In this document: piece after piece, positions 43,424 through 55,386 of the stretch
Layout: each line of letters begins with the position of its first letter
Position numbering within the stretch: the first letter of the stretch is position 1
Assembly: GCA_963691705.1 (NCBI GenBank)
Contig: OY829543.1
Coordinates: forward strand, 45,702,855 to 45,766,854
Direction: 5' to 3'
From: Viola odorata
Lineage: Eukaryota; Streptophyta; Magnoliopsida; Malpighiales; Violaceae
Length of the DNA: 64,000 nucleotides
Position numbers and translations under genes: made by a program
Notes under the pieces: generated by a model
What the model was told of the DNA's origin: nothing
What the model saw: the letters and a program-made list of their open reading frames with translations, nothing else
Database searches by the model: none

Positions 43424-45312
43424 AGATTTTGAGGAGAAAGAGGAATGGAAGTAAGGTGGCTAAATGGGGCTAATCGATTAATTCATATTTATATATTTAT
43501 CACCATGTAAAATAGAAAAAATAATGATATTAATACACCGTACATAAAATATAGTTTACGCAATTAAATATATATATATTTTTAAAATTATAGTCACGAC
43601 TTTTTTTATAATTATTCTTCAATAATTAATTACATGCCCCTCATATTGTACTAAAACAATTGCGTTGTAGTGGTAGTTGTAACAATATTTAGATGAATGT
43701 TTTCAATTTCTTTTTAGACGTTATTTAGTTATGGTAAATTTTATAATTTTTATGTTATTTATTGTTTTAGTAATAATTATTATTTTATGAGTTGTATTTT
43801 TATTAATTTTTAGATAATATATTAACGAATGTGCATTTTTTTTCAAAATTAATTGAGTTGTTTTTTTATTAATGGATATTCGGTGGGATAACCACGAATA
43901 ATTAGAGGAGAGATCATGGATTTGAGGTGGTGTAAAATAGGGGTGTACACAGGCCGGTTCGGTCCAGTTTTTGAGTTGGAATCGGATCGAACCGAAATTT
44001 AACGGTTCTACTTAGGGTAGAATCGAACTGAACCGTTACTATCGGTTTGATTCGGTCCGGTTTTATTTTTTTCGATTCGATTCGGGACGGTTCCTGTTCT
44101 GACCCATTTGGTTTTTTTTTAATCTAGGCGACATGGCACGAATGGGTTTCAAACCCGTTTGCGTTGGCAAAGGGGGGAAAATAACTTGCTAGTTGCCACT
44201 ACGCTACCACAAATGTTGTGATCAAAGTGTGAAAGTTTTATCTATATATTAATATACAACATCCATTGACAAAACGACACCGTTTAGTAATTAAACACAG
44301 TTTTGATTTTTTTTTAAAATAATGCTTTAATTTACCAAGTTATAAATGATAGTCTAATATTATAAAGATATTTTAGTATGATAAATCTTTAAATTTTATG
44401 ATACAAAATATATAAAAATTTAAAGTGACTAAATATTAATAAATAATAAGTATTAATATATTGAAATATAATGAATATGTTTAACAAATATCTAGTCAAG
44501 AAGTATCGTGATTCATATCGAGCCTAGCATATACACATGAAGAATTTTCAAGTATAATCATGTTTCATATGAAGATAAGATTAGATCACTTACATTTAGA
44601 GCTTCAAAAATATCCTTGAACAATACAATAGTTAATTAGTTATACTCATGTACTACGTAACACATTAATACAATTTAAATTTGGGTCAATAGCCAAAAGA
44701 CCCTTGTACTAACGCGAAAAATAGAAACTTCCCCTATTGTTTAAATTTTTTATTCATGCTCCCTTGGACTAAAGGTCAACAAAGTGTGGCCCCATTCCGT
44801 TAGTCAACCTAACGGACTGTCAAGGGCAACCCTTGACAGCCAGTTTCATCAGTTTTGGCTCTCGGTAAACTCTAATTCGGACATGCAGTAAAATATAAAA
44901 GGAAAAAACATAAAATTGGTGGACTTTAAACTACTTTTAGGCGGAACTGAGAACTGAAAAAAACTCTAGTACTCATCAAATCAATACTGGGTTACGAAGA
45001 TTGAAGAAGATTGTAGAAGATTGTAGAAGATTCGCGCCATTAACACCGCGATAAGCTACAAAGGTTGAAGACGAAATCCAGGAGACGTCTGGTTGAAGGA
45101 AAAAGGGTTTTTTACGGCAGCGAACGAAAAAAACTAAAGGTTTTTCTCTTCGAGAAGAGCGAAGGGAGGGAACTGATTGTTCTACCCCATGTCTGCCTCT
45201 CAGAAGCAAGGTCAGTGACTTGTCTTGTCTCTTTTCCCGCCTCAACGATAACGAAACATGTGAAAAATTATGCTTTATCTTATTTTATTCGATTACGGAT
45301 TTAAATAAACAA
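43424..45312. repeat. Segmental duplication, copy 1
   Basis: Near-identical in the same orientation to 49338-51365. It starts at GATTTTGAGGAGAAAGAGGA and runs to GGATTTAAATAAACAAAT. The copy holds AT-rich DNA, a CCGG-rich segment (43935-44100), a tRNA-like segment, and from about 44683 the 5' end of MULE A (GGGTCAATAGCC...). Copy 2 has about 150 extra bases (49391-49540). Confidence 0.85.
44120..44215 (-). repeat. tRNA-derived (SINE-like) segment, copy 1
   Basis: On the minus strand GTGGTAGCGTAGTGGCAAC resembles a tRNA A box and AACGGGTTTGAAACCCATT a B box, about 40 bp apart. The second copy (50180-50272) has a better B box, GGGTTCGAAACCC. It could be an old tRNA-related SINE fragment; no poly(A) tail or target duplication is visible. 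Confidence 0.4.
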
Positions 45313-45439
45313 ATAAGCAATGTGTTTAATTCGATTAAGGATTTGAATAAAGAAATATTCATTGTGTTTAAATTGATTAGGGTATGGAATAAAGACAAAT
45401 GTTGTTGTGGCCCTTCTATATTTTACAATTAATGCATAA

Positions 45440-47640
45440 ATATTGCTTGACTATTTAATAATACTATAGTGGAAATCCATGATAGGATATTATTTACTGT
45501 GAAAATATTCATGGGTGAAAGTTGGATCCTAGTTCCAAAGTTGCAGTATGTAGATGCAGTGGAAGAATGTTTCCAAATTGAGCATAATAAGCTGACAATA
45601 GGAGACATTACTGATAGAGATTAAGGAAAGGATACCATAATGCTCTACATTATGATTGTAAATATCCATGGGAAGAAATGGAGGAAGGCATCAAGGGTTT
45701 GAGGAAGGATAAATATATAAAGAGAATCATTGCTGAGATGTTAAAAAATGGCAAGGATACACTGGAAGTGTATGTAGAACATGACGTCCACACCCCCATA
45801 TTTGTTGTCAATCTTGAGAGTAGTGATGAAGAGATGGAAAATGAAGATGAAGTAGGGTATGTTCCCTTGTTGCTAACCTTTGAAGGTGTAGACCACAATG
45901 AATCTGTGGGTGGAGATAAGGTTCTGGTTGAAAGTTGTGATGATAGTTCAGATTATGATAGGGTTGGTGCAAATGTTGCTGAGTGTGGTGAGAGGATTGA
46001 AGTGGAGGGGTTGCAAGAGATAGACCCTCTGAATGGAAACCAAAGAAGTACTGGGCCTACAGCTAGGCCCAATTCAGAGCAAGATGGGCCTAGCTGCAGT
46101 AACTTTAGTTACAATGGGTTTGAAAATGAAGCACTTGAGGTTGAAGGTGGTGGAGATGATGATCATAGTTATAACAACCATGCTGACAGAACTTACAGTT
46201 GGGAAGTGGAAGGTGATTGCAGTAGTGCTGAGGAGCTTAGTGATTTTGTAGATTCTGAAGATGAGGAAGAAGAGGATATCTTTGGTATGGTGTCTGAGGA
46301 AGCCGGTGTGGAGTTTGAGGAAGTAAATATGGTGGGGGGATAGCAAGGCAAAAGTGACAGGGTGAATAGGCCACCAATATCAAGTTCTGGTCCTAGTGTG
46401 GTTGATGTGGAAACTGATTATGATGACAATGATAGATTAGACACCCCCCCTTGTTCTGACAGTGAGGATGAATGTGCTAGGATGAACTGTAAGTACCCAG
46501 AATTCAATGAGAGTAGAGATTTGGATGGGGAAATTAAGTTGGAGGTTGGGTTGAAGTTTGCAACTCCTGATATTTTCAGGAAGGCTTTGAAGGCTTACTC
46601 TCTGCAAATAGGACATGACTACAGGTTTGATAAGAATGAAAAGAGTAGGTTCACTGCCCACTGCAAAAATAATTATGGATAGAGAATACATTCTTCATCA
46701 TCAGCATACATAACTTCCTTCCAAATTAAAACCTTCAATACAAATCACTACTGTGGAAAGGACATAGAGAATCGTAGAGCAACTGTCAGATGGCTTGCTT
46801 ACACATATTTAGCAGATTTCAGGGATAATTTGGATATTGATTTGGAGATCCTTGCAAATAGGGTGAGAAGGGAGAAGTGTATTACAGTTTCATACTATAA
46901 GCTGGTGAGGGCGAAAGAAATAACAGAGTCTATTATTGAGGGAGAGCATGGTCAGCAGTATAAGTTATTGTGGAACTATGCTGAGGCTATCAAAAGTTCA
47001 AATCCTGGTAGCATAGTCAAGATTAGTGCTCCGTGTGGGGTTTTTCAAAGGTTGTACATGTGTCTTGCTACTTGCAAGCGTAGGTTTTTGAAAGGATGTA
47101 GGCCATTTATTGGCATTGATGGTTTTCACTTGAAAGAGAGACACAAGGGATACTTATTGTCAGCAATAGGAAAATCCTCATGACTTTGTACATGTGGCCT
47201 ATCGGAAGAGCACATTCTTGGAAGCATACAAGGATGGTATTTTGCCTGTTCCAAATCAAAGTGAATGGTCAGTTGTTGAAGGGTGTTATGAGGTGAAGCC
47301 CTCAGAACGCATTATATAAAGTGGTAGACCTAGGCATAAGAGAAGGCAGGAAGCAGGAAAAGCTAGACCACCCAACCCATCTAGATTGAGAAGGAATGGT
47401 GTGGTGGTGACATGCAGAAATTGTAAAGGCAGGAACTATAACACTAGGACTTGTCCACTTCCAATGAGGCCTGACATACCACCACTGAGGAAGAGAAAGA
47501 GACAAACACCTGCATCAACTCCAAGTACACCTGCCAATGATGGTGAACCTACACATGCAGCAACTTTGAATACTCCTGCCAATGATGATGGTCCTACTTC
47601 TGCCAATGAAACTAGGCCTGAAGTGCAGGTGAGTATATTT
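45440..47640 (+). pseudogene. MULE A transposase, internally deleted
   Basis: Mutator-like transposase pieces in order: PB1-like N-terminus (FTVKIFMGESWILVPKLQYV, about 45480-45560, ending at a TAA near 45624); EVYVEHDVHTPIF and a long acidic region (45678-46343); the MuDR N-terminal block (GLKFATPDIFRKALKAYSLQ, about 46550); the start of the catalytic domain with the first catalytic Asp in FIGIDGFHLK (about 47106-47135); then an abrupt jump at about 47180 to a C-terminal zinc knuckle (CRNCKGRNYNTRTCPL, about 47413-47462). The rest of the DDE core and the SWIM finger are absent, so roughly 1 kb has been deleted relative to family members. Stops at 46341-46343 and near 46680 and frame changes add to the damage. 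The left terminal sequence is probably at 44683; no right terminal repeat was found. Confidence 0.8.
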
Positions 47641-48548
47641 AATCGTCCATATGTAATATATGTTAACTATCAATGTAATGTTCTACTTCTCTTGTGTTAT
47701 AGGAAAGTGAAGGGAATTCAAGGACAACTAGGTCTAGTGGTCCAGTGGGAGTGCCAATGCAAGTGAGAGTGCAAGTTCAAGATTTTCAAGGAACTCCACA
47801 CAACCCTCTCTAGCAATTCCTTCTCCACCAATGCCTTCTCCAACAACAAGGACTCCATTGATCATCCCTTCAACAGTGCCCTCAGGTAGCAATGCTGGTC
47901 AGCCTCTAAACCTAACACATTAATACAATTTAAATTTAAATCATAAACCTCTAAATAATTAACTTAAGTAAATAATGATAGGCCTGACATACCATCACTG
48001 AGGAAGAGAAAGAGACAAACACCTGCATCAACTCCAAATACACCTGCCAATGATGGTGAACCAATACATGCAGCAACTTAGAATACTCCTGCCAATGATG
48101 ATGGTCCTACACCTCCCAATGATGATGGTCCTACTCCTGCCAATGAAACTAGGCCTGAAGTGCAGGTGAGTATATTTAATCTTCCATATGTAATATGTTA
48201 ACTATCAATGTAATGTTCTACTTCTCTTGTGTTATAGGAAAGTGAATGGAATTCAAGGACAACTAGGTCTAGTGGTCCAGTGCCAATGCAAGTGCAAGGA
48301 CAACTAGGTCCAGTGGGAGTGCCAATGCAAGTGGGAGTGCAAGTTCAAGATTTTCAAGGAACTCCACACAACCCTCTCCAGCAATTCCTTCTCCACCAAT
48401 GCCTTCTTCAACAACAAGGACTCCATTGATCATCCCTTCAACAGTGCCCTCAGGTAGCAATCCTGGTTAGCCTCTAAACCTAACACATTAATACAATTTA
48501 AATTTAAATCATAAACCTCTAAACAATTAACTCAAGTAAATAATGATA
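47468..48548 (+). repeat. Tandem duplication of the MULE A 3' end
   Basis: Unit 1 (47468-47980, 513 bp) is repeated directly as unit 2 (47981-48548). Each runs from AGGCCTGACATACCA through a Pro/Thr-rich tail, an intron-like stretch (CAGGTGAGTATATTTAATC) and an AT-rich end. Unit 2 contains additional small internal duplications (CCAATGATGATGGTCCTAC and ACAACTAGGTC). Confidence 0.85.
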
Positions 48549-49057
48549 TTAAAATATAAATACCATAAATCTAAATCATAAATGTCCATTAACCATTATG
48601 CAAATTCATTATTTTAGTTGTCATCTAATTAGTAATTACATTTTTTATGACAATTGACATCATTCTTTCTTACAACAATATAATTCTCTTTTTATTAAAT
48701 AAAATACTGAACAATAAACATATATCCACGATTTACCTAATAATTATATATTAGAGTGAGGATTAATGATAATATTACTAGTATATGTCGTATCAGTAAT
48801 AATTAATGGTCTTAGTTTATACATATAGTTAACTGATGACATGACTATTACAATTTACAATAACATAGTTTTTTCTTCATAATAATTCTTATACAACTTC
48901 CTTAATAAAATTTTATATTTAAAATAAAAAATAAAAGAAAAAAAATGAGGACTTTTAGTTAAGTTTAAAAGGAAAAAAGGAAAAATGATTAAAATTTTCT
49001 ATTTCTTGGTTCTTACTAGTTACTATAGAGAAAATATTTTTTCCTCAAAATAATTCT
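48549..49057. other. AT-rich spacer inside the segmental duplication
   Basis: No gene, RNA gene or element end seen. Confidence 0.4.
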
Positions 49058-49059
49058 TA

Positions 49060-49337
49060 CTCCCTCCGTCCCGTTATATATGTCGTTTAAGCCTTTTTCA
49101 TTTTCCCCAAATTGCATGTCGTTCTCGGTTCTCGATCATCTTTCTCCTCACATCTGCCCTCTTTACCCTTGCCACCGAAGGAGCGCGCGAGCGCCATCTC
49201 CCTCTGATCTCTCTCTCTCGTTTCAATCATTTTGTTCGAATTTTAATGGGAAAATTGGGAGGCAAATTGAAATTTCAATTAGGTGGGAAATAGGAAATTT
49301 GGTTGTCAATCACCGTCTATTCAATTTTTTTTTTTGA
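49060..49337. mobile_element. Truncated Stowaway/mariner-type element
   Basis: Starts CTCCCTCCGTCCCGTTATAT after TA (49058-49059), followed by GTCGTTTAAGCC and a CT-rich, GC-enriched core (49130-49230). No matching right terminus follows: the sequence changes at about 49337 to the second copy of the segmental duplication. The duplication junction therefore appears to lie within this element. Confidence 0.55.
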
Positions 49338-51365
49338 GATTTTGAGGAGAAAGAGGAATGGAAGTAAGGTGGCTAAATGGGGCTAATCGAATCATCTACA
49401 ACTCCTAATTAATTATTTATTGTAATCATTTATAAATGGTTTAGTTATGATTTTGTATAACCACAATAAAATGGTTGGTTGTATTTGTGGTTTTACATCT
49501 TAGTAATATTTACTACATACAGTTATATGTATATAATTCATATTTATATATTTATCACCATGTAAAATAAAAAATAAATAATGATATTAATACACCGTAC
49601 ATAAAATATAGTTTACGCAATTAAATATATATTTTTTTAAATTGTAGTCACGATTTGTTTTTTATAATTATTCTTCAATAATTAATTACATGCCCCTCAT
49701 ATTGTACTAAAACAATTGCGTTGTAGTGGTAGTTGTAACAATATTTAGATGAATGTTTTCAATTTCATTTTAGACGTTATTTAGTTATGGTAAATTTTAT
49801 AAATTTTATGTTATTTATTGTTTTAATAATAATTATTATTTTATGAGTTGTATTTTTATTAATTCTTAGATAATATATTAACGAATGTGCATTTTTTTTC
49901 AAAATTAATTGAGTTGTTTTTTTATTAATGGATATTCGGTGGGATAACCACGAATAATTAGAGGAGAGATCATGGATTTGAGGTGGTGTAAAATAGGGGT
50001 GTACACAGGCCGGTTTGGTCCAGTTTTTGAGTTGGAATCGGATCGAACCGAAATTTAACTGTTCTACTTAGGGTAGAACCGAACCGAACCGTTACTATCG
50101 GTTTGATTCGGTCCGGTTTTATTTTTTTCGATTCGATTCGGGACGGTTCCTGTTCTGACCCATTTGGTTTTTTTTTAATCTAGGCGACATGGCACGAATG
50201 GGTTTCGAACCCATTTGCGTTGGCAAATGGGGGGAAATAACTTGCCAGTTGCCACTACGCTACCACAAATGTTGTGATCAAAGTGTGAAAGTTTTATCTA
50301 TATATTAATATACAATAGCCATTGACAAAACGACACCGTTTAGTAATTAAACACACAGTTTTGATTTTTTTTTTATAAATAATGCTTTAATTTACCGAGT
50401 TATAAATGATAGCCTAATATTATAAAGATATTTTAGTATGATAAATCTTTAAATTTTATGATACAAAATATATAAAAATTTAAAGTGACTAAATATTAAT
50501 AAATAATAAGTATTAATATATTGAAATGTAATGAATATGTTTAACAAATATCTAGTCAAGAAGTATCGTGCTTCATATCGAGCCTAGCATATACACATGA
50601 AGAATTTTCAAGTATAATCATGTTTCATATGAAGATAAGATTAGATCACTTACATTTAGAGCTTCAAAAATATCCTTGAACAATACAATAGTTAATTAGT
50701 TATACTCATGTACTACGTAACACATTAATACAATTTAAATTTGGGTCAATAGCCAAAAAAAACCTTGTACTAACGCGAAAAATAGAAACTTCCCCTATCG
50801 TTTAAAATTTTTATTCATGCTCCCTTGGACTAAAGGTCAACAAAGTGTGGCCCCATTCCGTTAGTCAACCTAACGGGCTGTCAAGGGCAACCCTTAACAA
50901 CCATTTTCATCAGTTTTGGCTCCCGGTAAACTCTAATTCGGACATGCAGTAAAATATAAAAGGAAAAAACATAAAATTTGTGGACTTTAAACTACTTTTA
51001 GGCAGAACTGAGAACTGAAAAAAACTCTAGTGCTCATCAAATCAATACTGGGTTACGAAGGTTGAAGAAGATTGCAGAAGATTCGCACCATTAACACCGT
51101 GATAAGCTACGAAGGTTGAAGACGAAATCCAGGAGACGTCTAGTTGAAGGAAAAAGGGTTTTTTATAGCAGCGAACGAAAAAAAGTAAAGGTTTTTCTCT
51201 TCGAGAAGAGTGAAGGGAGGGAACTGATTGTTCTACCCCATGTCTGCCTCTCAGAAGCAAGGTCAATGACTTGTCTAGTCTCTTTTCCCGCCTCAACGAC
51301 AACGAAAGATGTGAAAAGTTGTGCTTTATCTTATTTTATTCGATTACGGATTTAAATAAACAAAT
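49338..51365. repeat. Segmental duplication, copy 2
   Basis: Matches 43424-45312, including the tRNA-like segment (50180-50272) and the 5' end of MULE A (from about 50743), and has an extra stretch at 49391-49540. It ends abruptly at GGATTTAAATAAACAAAT, where MULE B begins. Confidence 0.85.
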
Positions 51366-52137
51366 GGGAAAAAGACATATTGGCACCCAGATTATTGACG
51401 ATTAGACAATTTGGCAACCCGCTTTTAGAAGTGACCAATTTGGCAACCAACTTTTCTCCGTTAGACAAATTTGCACCCTACCGTTTATCACGTTAGTCAA
51501 AATAAGCCATCGTGCCACCCACTTATCAACGACCTCACACTAACGCCATTAAAAATCCATTTTGGCTCCAAAATTCTCCGTTAAGTTGCAATTTCGCTCT
51601 AAAAGTTGCGACTCATCTCCAACCTCTCGTTCTCTCTTTCTTTCTTCAATTTCAATCACACCTTCTGCACAACTATTGCACAAATATAACACATCTTGTT
51701 CTCTCTTTCTTTCCCACATCTCACCCACACCGACAACACCAGGATAGAATCTGTCGTTCTCTCCTTCGCCACTGCAACTTCAATCAGGTAAAACCCTAAT
51801 TTATGTTCTCTTTCATTTTTTCTGCTTGTTTTTCCGTTTGTTGTTCTAATTACATGTTATTACTTTACGGGTAAAGTAAGGACACTGTTTGTGCTCGAAG
51901 GAGAGAACGATTGGTAAGCATGAGTACATGTTTATTTGGGATTTATGTTTTTCTAGAATTTATATATATTTTGAAATATATTGTCATTTTCTCCCGATGC
52001 TCCTTAATTGTTGTCTAGATGAATTGCAGTGGTTGCTCCAAGTTTATTTTGCTGGTTTTAGGCATGGATTGATGTTATTTTGGTTATCTGGTTTGATTTT
52101 ATACTAAATTTATGGGTTTTGGTTTGAGCAATTAAAG

Positions 52138-52521
52138 ATGGAGAGTTCAATGGAGGAGACAAGTAGGCAATCTCAGAGCCGATGTGTTTTCTGCTGGTGC
52201 AATATTGCGGCTAGGGTTAGAACAAGCTGGACAAACACAAATCCAGGGAGACGTTTTTTTGGTTGCTCCAAGTATGAGCGTGTTGCATCACATATGCGAA
52301 GGGGAAAGGATTGCGGGTACTTTGCATGGAAGGATCCACCTACATGCGACAGAGGTCGTGCATTGCTCTCCACATTATTGCCAAAAATTGAAGCCGCTCG
52401 ATTGGAGGTTGAGGAGAAACGAAAACAAGTTAAACGTTTAAAGTGTTTCCTAATTTTTTCATGGATAGCTTTCATTGGTTTTGGGGTTTCGAAGCTGCTG
52501 TTTGAGATGATGAAGTATTGA
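52138..52521 (+). CDS. GRF-type zinc-finger protein with coiled coil and C-terminal membrane helix, carried by MULE B
   Basis: 127 aa. GRF-type zinc finger at about 16-68: paired cysteines CVFCWC, then TSWTNTNPGRRFFGC, CGYFAW and Cys70. The GRF family binds single-stranded or structured DNA and occurs in plant topoisomerase and nuclease relatives and in many small plant proteins of unknown role. Residues 80-102 are charged and helical (ARLEVEEKRKQVKRLK), and 103-122 are strongly hydrophobic (CFLIFSWIAFIGFGVSKLLF), a probable tail-anchor membrane segment. The frame is intact. A leader intron fits exactly: donor CAG|GTAAAA at 51788 and acceptor AAAG| at 52137, immediately before the ATG. It lies inside MULE B, convergent to its transposase. 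Function is unknown; it may be an element accessory gene or a captured host gene. Confidence 0.75.
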   Translation: MESSMEETSRQSQSRCVFCWCNIAARVRTSWTNTNPGRRFFGCSKYERVASHMRRGKDCGYFAWKDPPTCDRGRALLSTLLPKIEAARLEVEEKRKQVKRLKCFLIFSWIAFIGFGVSKLLFEMMKY

Positions 52522-52929
52522 TGTAAGGTTCAAGTTTAATGAAAATGCTATTGCGGATTGTAATGTGGAATTTCAGACTTTGTGTTAAGTTTTTGTGTAC
52601 GTTTTTGTGTTATTCAGACTTTGTAATGTGAAAATGCTATTAAGGTTCAGCAGATGGACTAGTACGTTTTTGTGTTAAGTTTATAGTTTAAGACTTTTAT
52701 CTTATGTTCCTGTGTCTGCCAAGGTTATAGTTCATTAATCCAAAATATTAATACTTCATTAATCCAAAATATTAATACTTCCAGAATCCAAAATATCAAT
52801 ACTACACTAATCCAAAATATCAAAATATATAATGACCACAATGAGCCATATACATTAATCCAAAGCCAAATATTAATCCAAAAATGACATTCTGCTTAAA
52901 ATCCTAAACTACACAAAATGAAGTCCTTA

Positions 52930-55386
52930 AATATCAAAGCATTAGTTCTTCCCATCACTGATAGACTTCTTCTTTTTGACCAGAAGCTTAGGAATAAGAG
53001 GCTTAGGAGGTTTAGCAATTGGTGCCTTGGTAGCCTGTTGAAGTGGTGCTTTAGCATTGGAAGTTGCTATTTTACGAGCCTTAGGAACCGGTGGCTTGCG
53101 AGCTTGGTTACATCTAGAGGCGCCTTCCTTAGCAGCTCCATTGTGACTACTAGGCTGAATGGACACTTGGTTAGCAGCTCCATTGTCACTACTAGGCGGA
53201 ATGGACACTTGGTTAGCAGCTCCATTGTCACTAGTAGGTTGAATGGACATGTCATACCACTTAAATTAACAACAAATTGTACCCTATCTCTAGCAATTTC
53301 AAACTTCCCATCACCACAATCAGTAGCTTTCCAGAACCTTGCCTGTTTCTTATTTACCTCTAGCTTGATTTGTGCTTGTGGACATATGAGACCTGTATAC
53401 TCTTTCAATTTTTTCTTCCTGTCCTTTGCCAATTTAATGCACATCTTCCTAATACCTTCTAACATGGTAATTATAGGTTTGTCCCTTTCACCCATAATAT
53501 AAGTATTAAAACACTTACTTGGGTTGTTTAAGACCATACCTGATTTTGCTCTACTCCCCCATAGATGTCTTGACCAGTGCTGTGGACCAAGCTTTATGAG
53601 ATAGTTCTTTGCTGCAGTGGCATTCTTTGTATCAAACTTGTCCATATGCATATTGAATTCTTTCTCTGTCATCGAAAGAGCGGCTGCATCCAATATGTCC
53701 TTCATCTCTTTGTTGTGCCATTCTGACTTCAGCTTGAAGTTGTTGTACACATGTCTCAAGCAGAATCTGTGTTCAACTTTTCTTTCTTTTAATGCTGGTA
53801 TTAGTCCCTGCACAGTTGAACAAAATGTCTTAATAGCTTCACTATAAAGGATGGAAATAAAACAACATATAATTACAAATTCACAGTAAATTAGTATGAA
53901 GTATGGTTCACCTTTTGCTGGTCAGACATAAAAGCCCAGTTATTGTCCTCAACGCTCCCAACAGCCTCTTCTAATTGATCAAGAAACCAATTCCATGTTT
54001 CTTTTGATTCAATCTCCACCACACCGAACGCAAGTGGGAACATACCATTATTACCATCAATCCCCATTGTCGCAACCACTTGACTAGGATATTCACCTTT
54101 GAGATGACAAGCATCAACATGTATTATCGGCCTACAATATAATTTGAAAGCTCTGTAGAGAGGTTGTAGGCAGACAAATACTCTCTGGAATCTTGGTGGC
54201 TGGTCATCAGCATCAGGTGGGCAATGTGCTTTCAACCTAGATCCTAGATATCTCATGTCAAGTTCTGCAAGATACTCCCAAATCTTACCATATTGAGCCT
54301 CATGGCTTCCATTTATGATCTGAAGGGCCTTAATCTTTGCTCTGTAACACTTCCTCACACTCACATTTACATTGTGTTCTAAATAAATTTCTTCTTTCAA
54401 TGCCTTTGGTTTAAATTGGCCTGGTTCCTAAATCTGTTGAGATATCTTCTTGTAATCCAATCTTGCGTTGAAAGTGCACTATTGATGACATCATTACAAG
54501 TGTGCTTCGGTTCATAAGACACTATCTTCAGAATCTTTTCAAAATTCTTCTTCAAACCATATAGCCTCCATGGACATTTTCCTTTAGAGTAGACAGCCAA
54601 TACTCTGTGTGTGTCACTCTTCTGAATTGTGATTGGATGACTCATCTTTATGCCATAATCTCTAATGTCATAGTGAAGTTGATTAGTATCTACGAAGACC
54701 ATATTCTCCCTAAATGGATCTTCTAAACCCGAGCCCTCCTTGAATGTTTCATAAACCTGTGCAGCTTTAGTGTCTGACTCTTGTGGGCTGGCATAATCCT
54801 CATCTGAATCCCCTGGACCTCTGCTATCATCATACCCCATCATCCTCGTGTAGCCATATTCAAAATCAACCTCGTCACATTCTCTATCACCATTTCTATC
54901 ACCATCTCTTCCATCAACCTCTTCAGCAACCTCTTCATCACCCTCTCCATCAACCTCCTCATCAACCTCTTCATCAACCTCCTCTTCCACAGCTGCTAAA
55001 TGTGTGTGTTCAACATACACATCAACAAAAACCTCACTCCCTATAGAATTAATTAATTCCTTGACATCATCATCAGTAGATAATAACTTACAGCATGTTG
55101 CTAAATCACTGCATGGTGTATTCCAAACAAAATTTTGTATATTACTTACAGTATGTTGCTAAATTACAGCATGTTGCTAAATCACATGTGCTCTGGCTAC
55201 CAAGTGCCCTAAGTCAAACTTCCTTGGATCACAATCTGTAATGATCAGAAGACTGCCACCTCTGTACTTAGTAGGGGGAGGTTCGTGGGTTATTTTCCCA
55301 CCATAGTGCAAGGTAACATGAAACTTCCAATTATAGTCCATTTTACCTACAAGTAAAACACCTAATTGAGTAGAATATCTAATCAC
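52930..55386 (-). pseudogene. MULE B transposase, broken
   Basis: On the minus strand: PB1-like N-terminus (55386-55177, FHVTLHYGGKITHEPP); Asp/Glu-rich linker and MuDR N-terminal domain (55020-54397, GIKMSHPITIQKSD and CPWRLYGLKK); a 1-nt frameshift at about 54400; catalytic domain 54400-53912 with the first Asp in IIHVDACHLKG and the second in FMSDQQKG; intron 53911-53808; then 53807 downward with HRFCLRHVYNNF and WSRHLWGSRAKSGM. The third catalytic acid expected in the N-N-x-S-E-x-F-N motif is Lys (NNPSKCFN, codon 53514-53516). A SWIM-like start (VVNLSGMTC) is cut short and joined, by frame change, to a 42-bp tandem repeat and a basic tail (about 53250-52942). The frameshift, lost catalytic Glu and missing SWIM finger make it inactive. 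Confidence 0.85.
53129..53254. repeat. 42-bp tandem repeat, three copies
   Basis: Unit begins TTAGCAGCTCCATTGT and ends GGACACTTGG; three copies with a few differences. It lies in the tail of the MULE B transposase and encodes repeated 14-residue units (NGAANQVSI type in the tail frame). Confidence 0.9.

Noticed and set aside
45065..45304. 79-codon ORF conserved in both segmental duplication copies (also 51116-51355)
   Set aside because: Conservation is explained by recent duplication; it is MULE A leader sequence and has an overlapping minus-strand ORF equally conserved.
54783..55046. His/Pro-rich 87-codon plus-strand ORF
   Set aside because: Antisense of the Asp/Glu-rich linker of the MULE B transposase.
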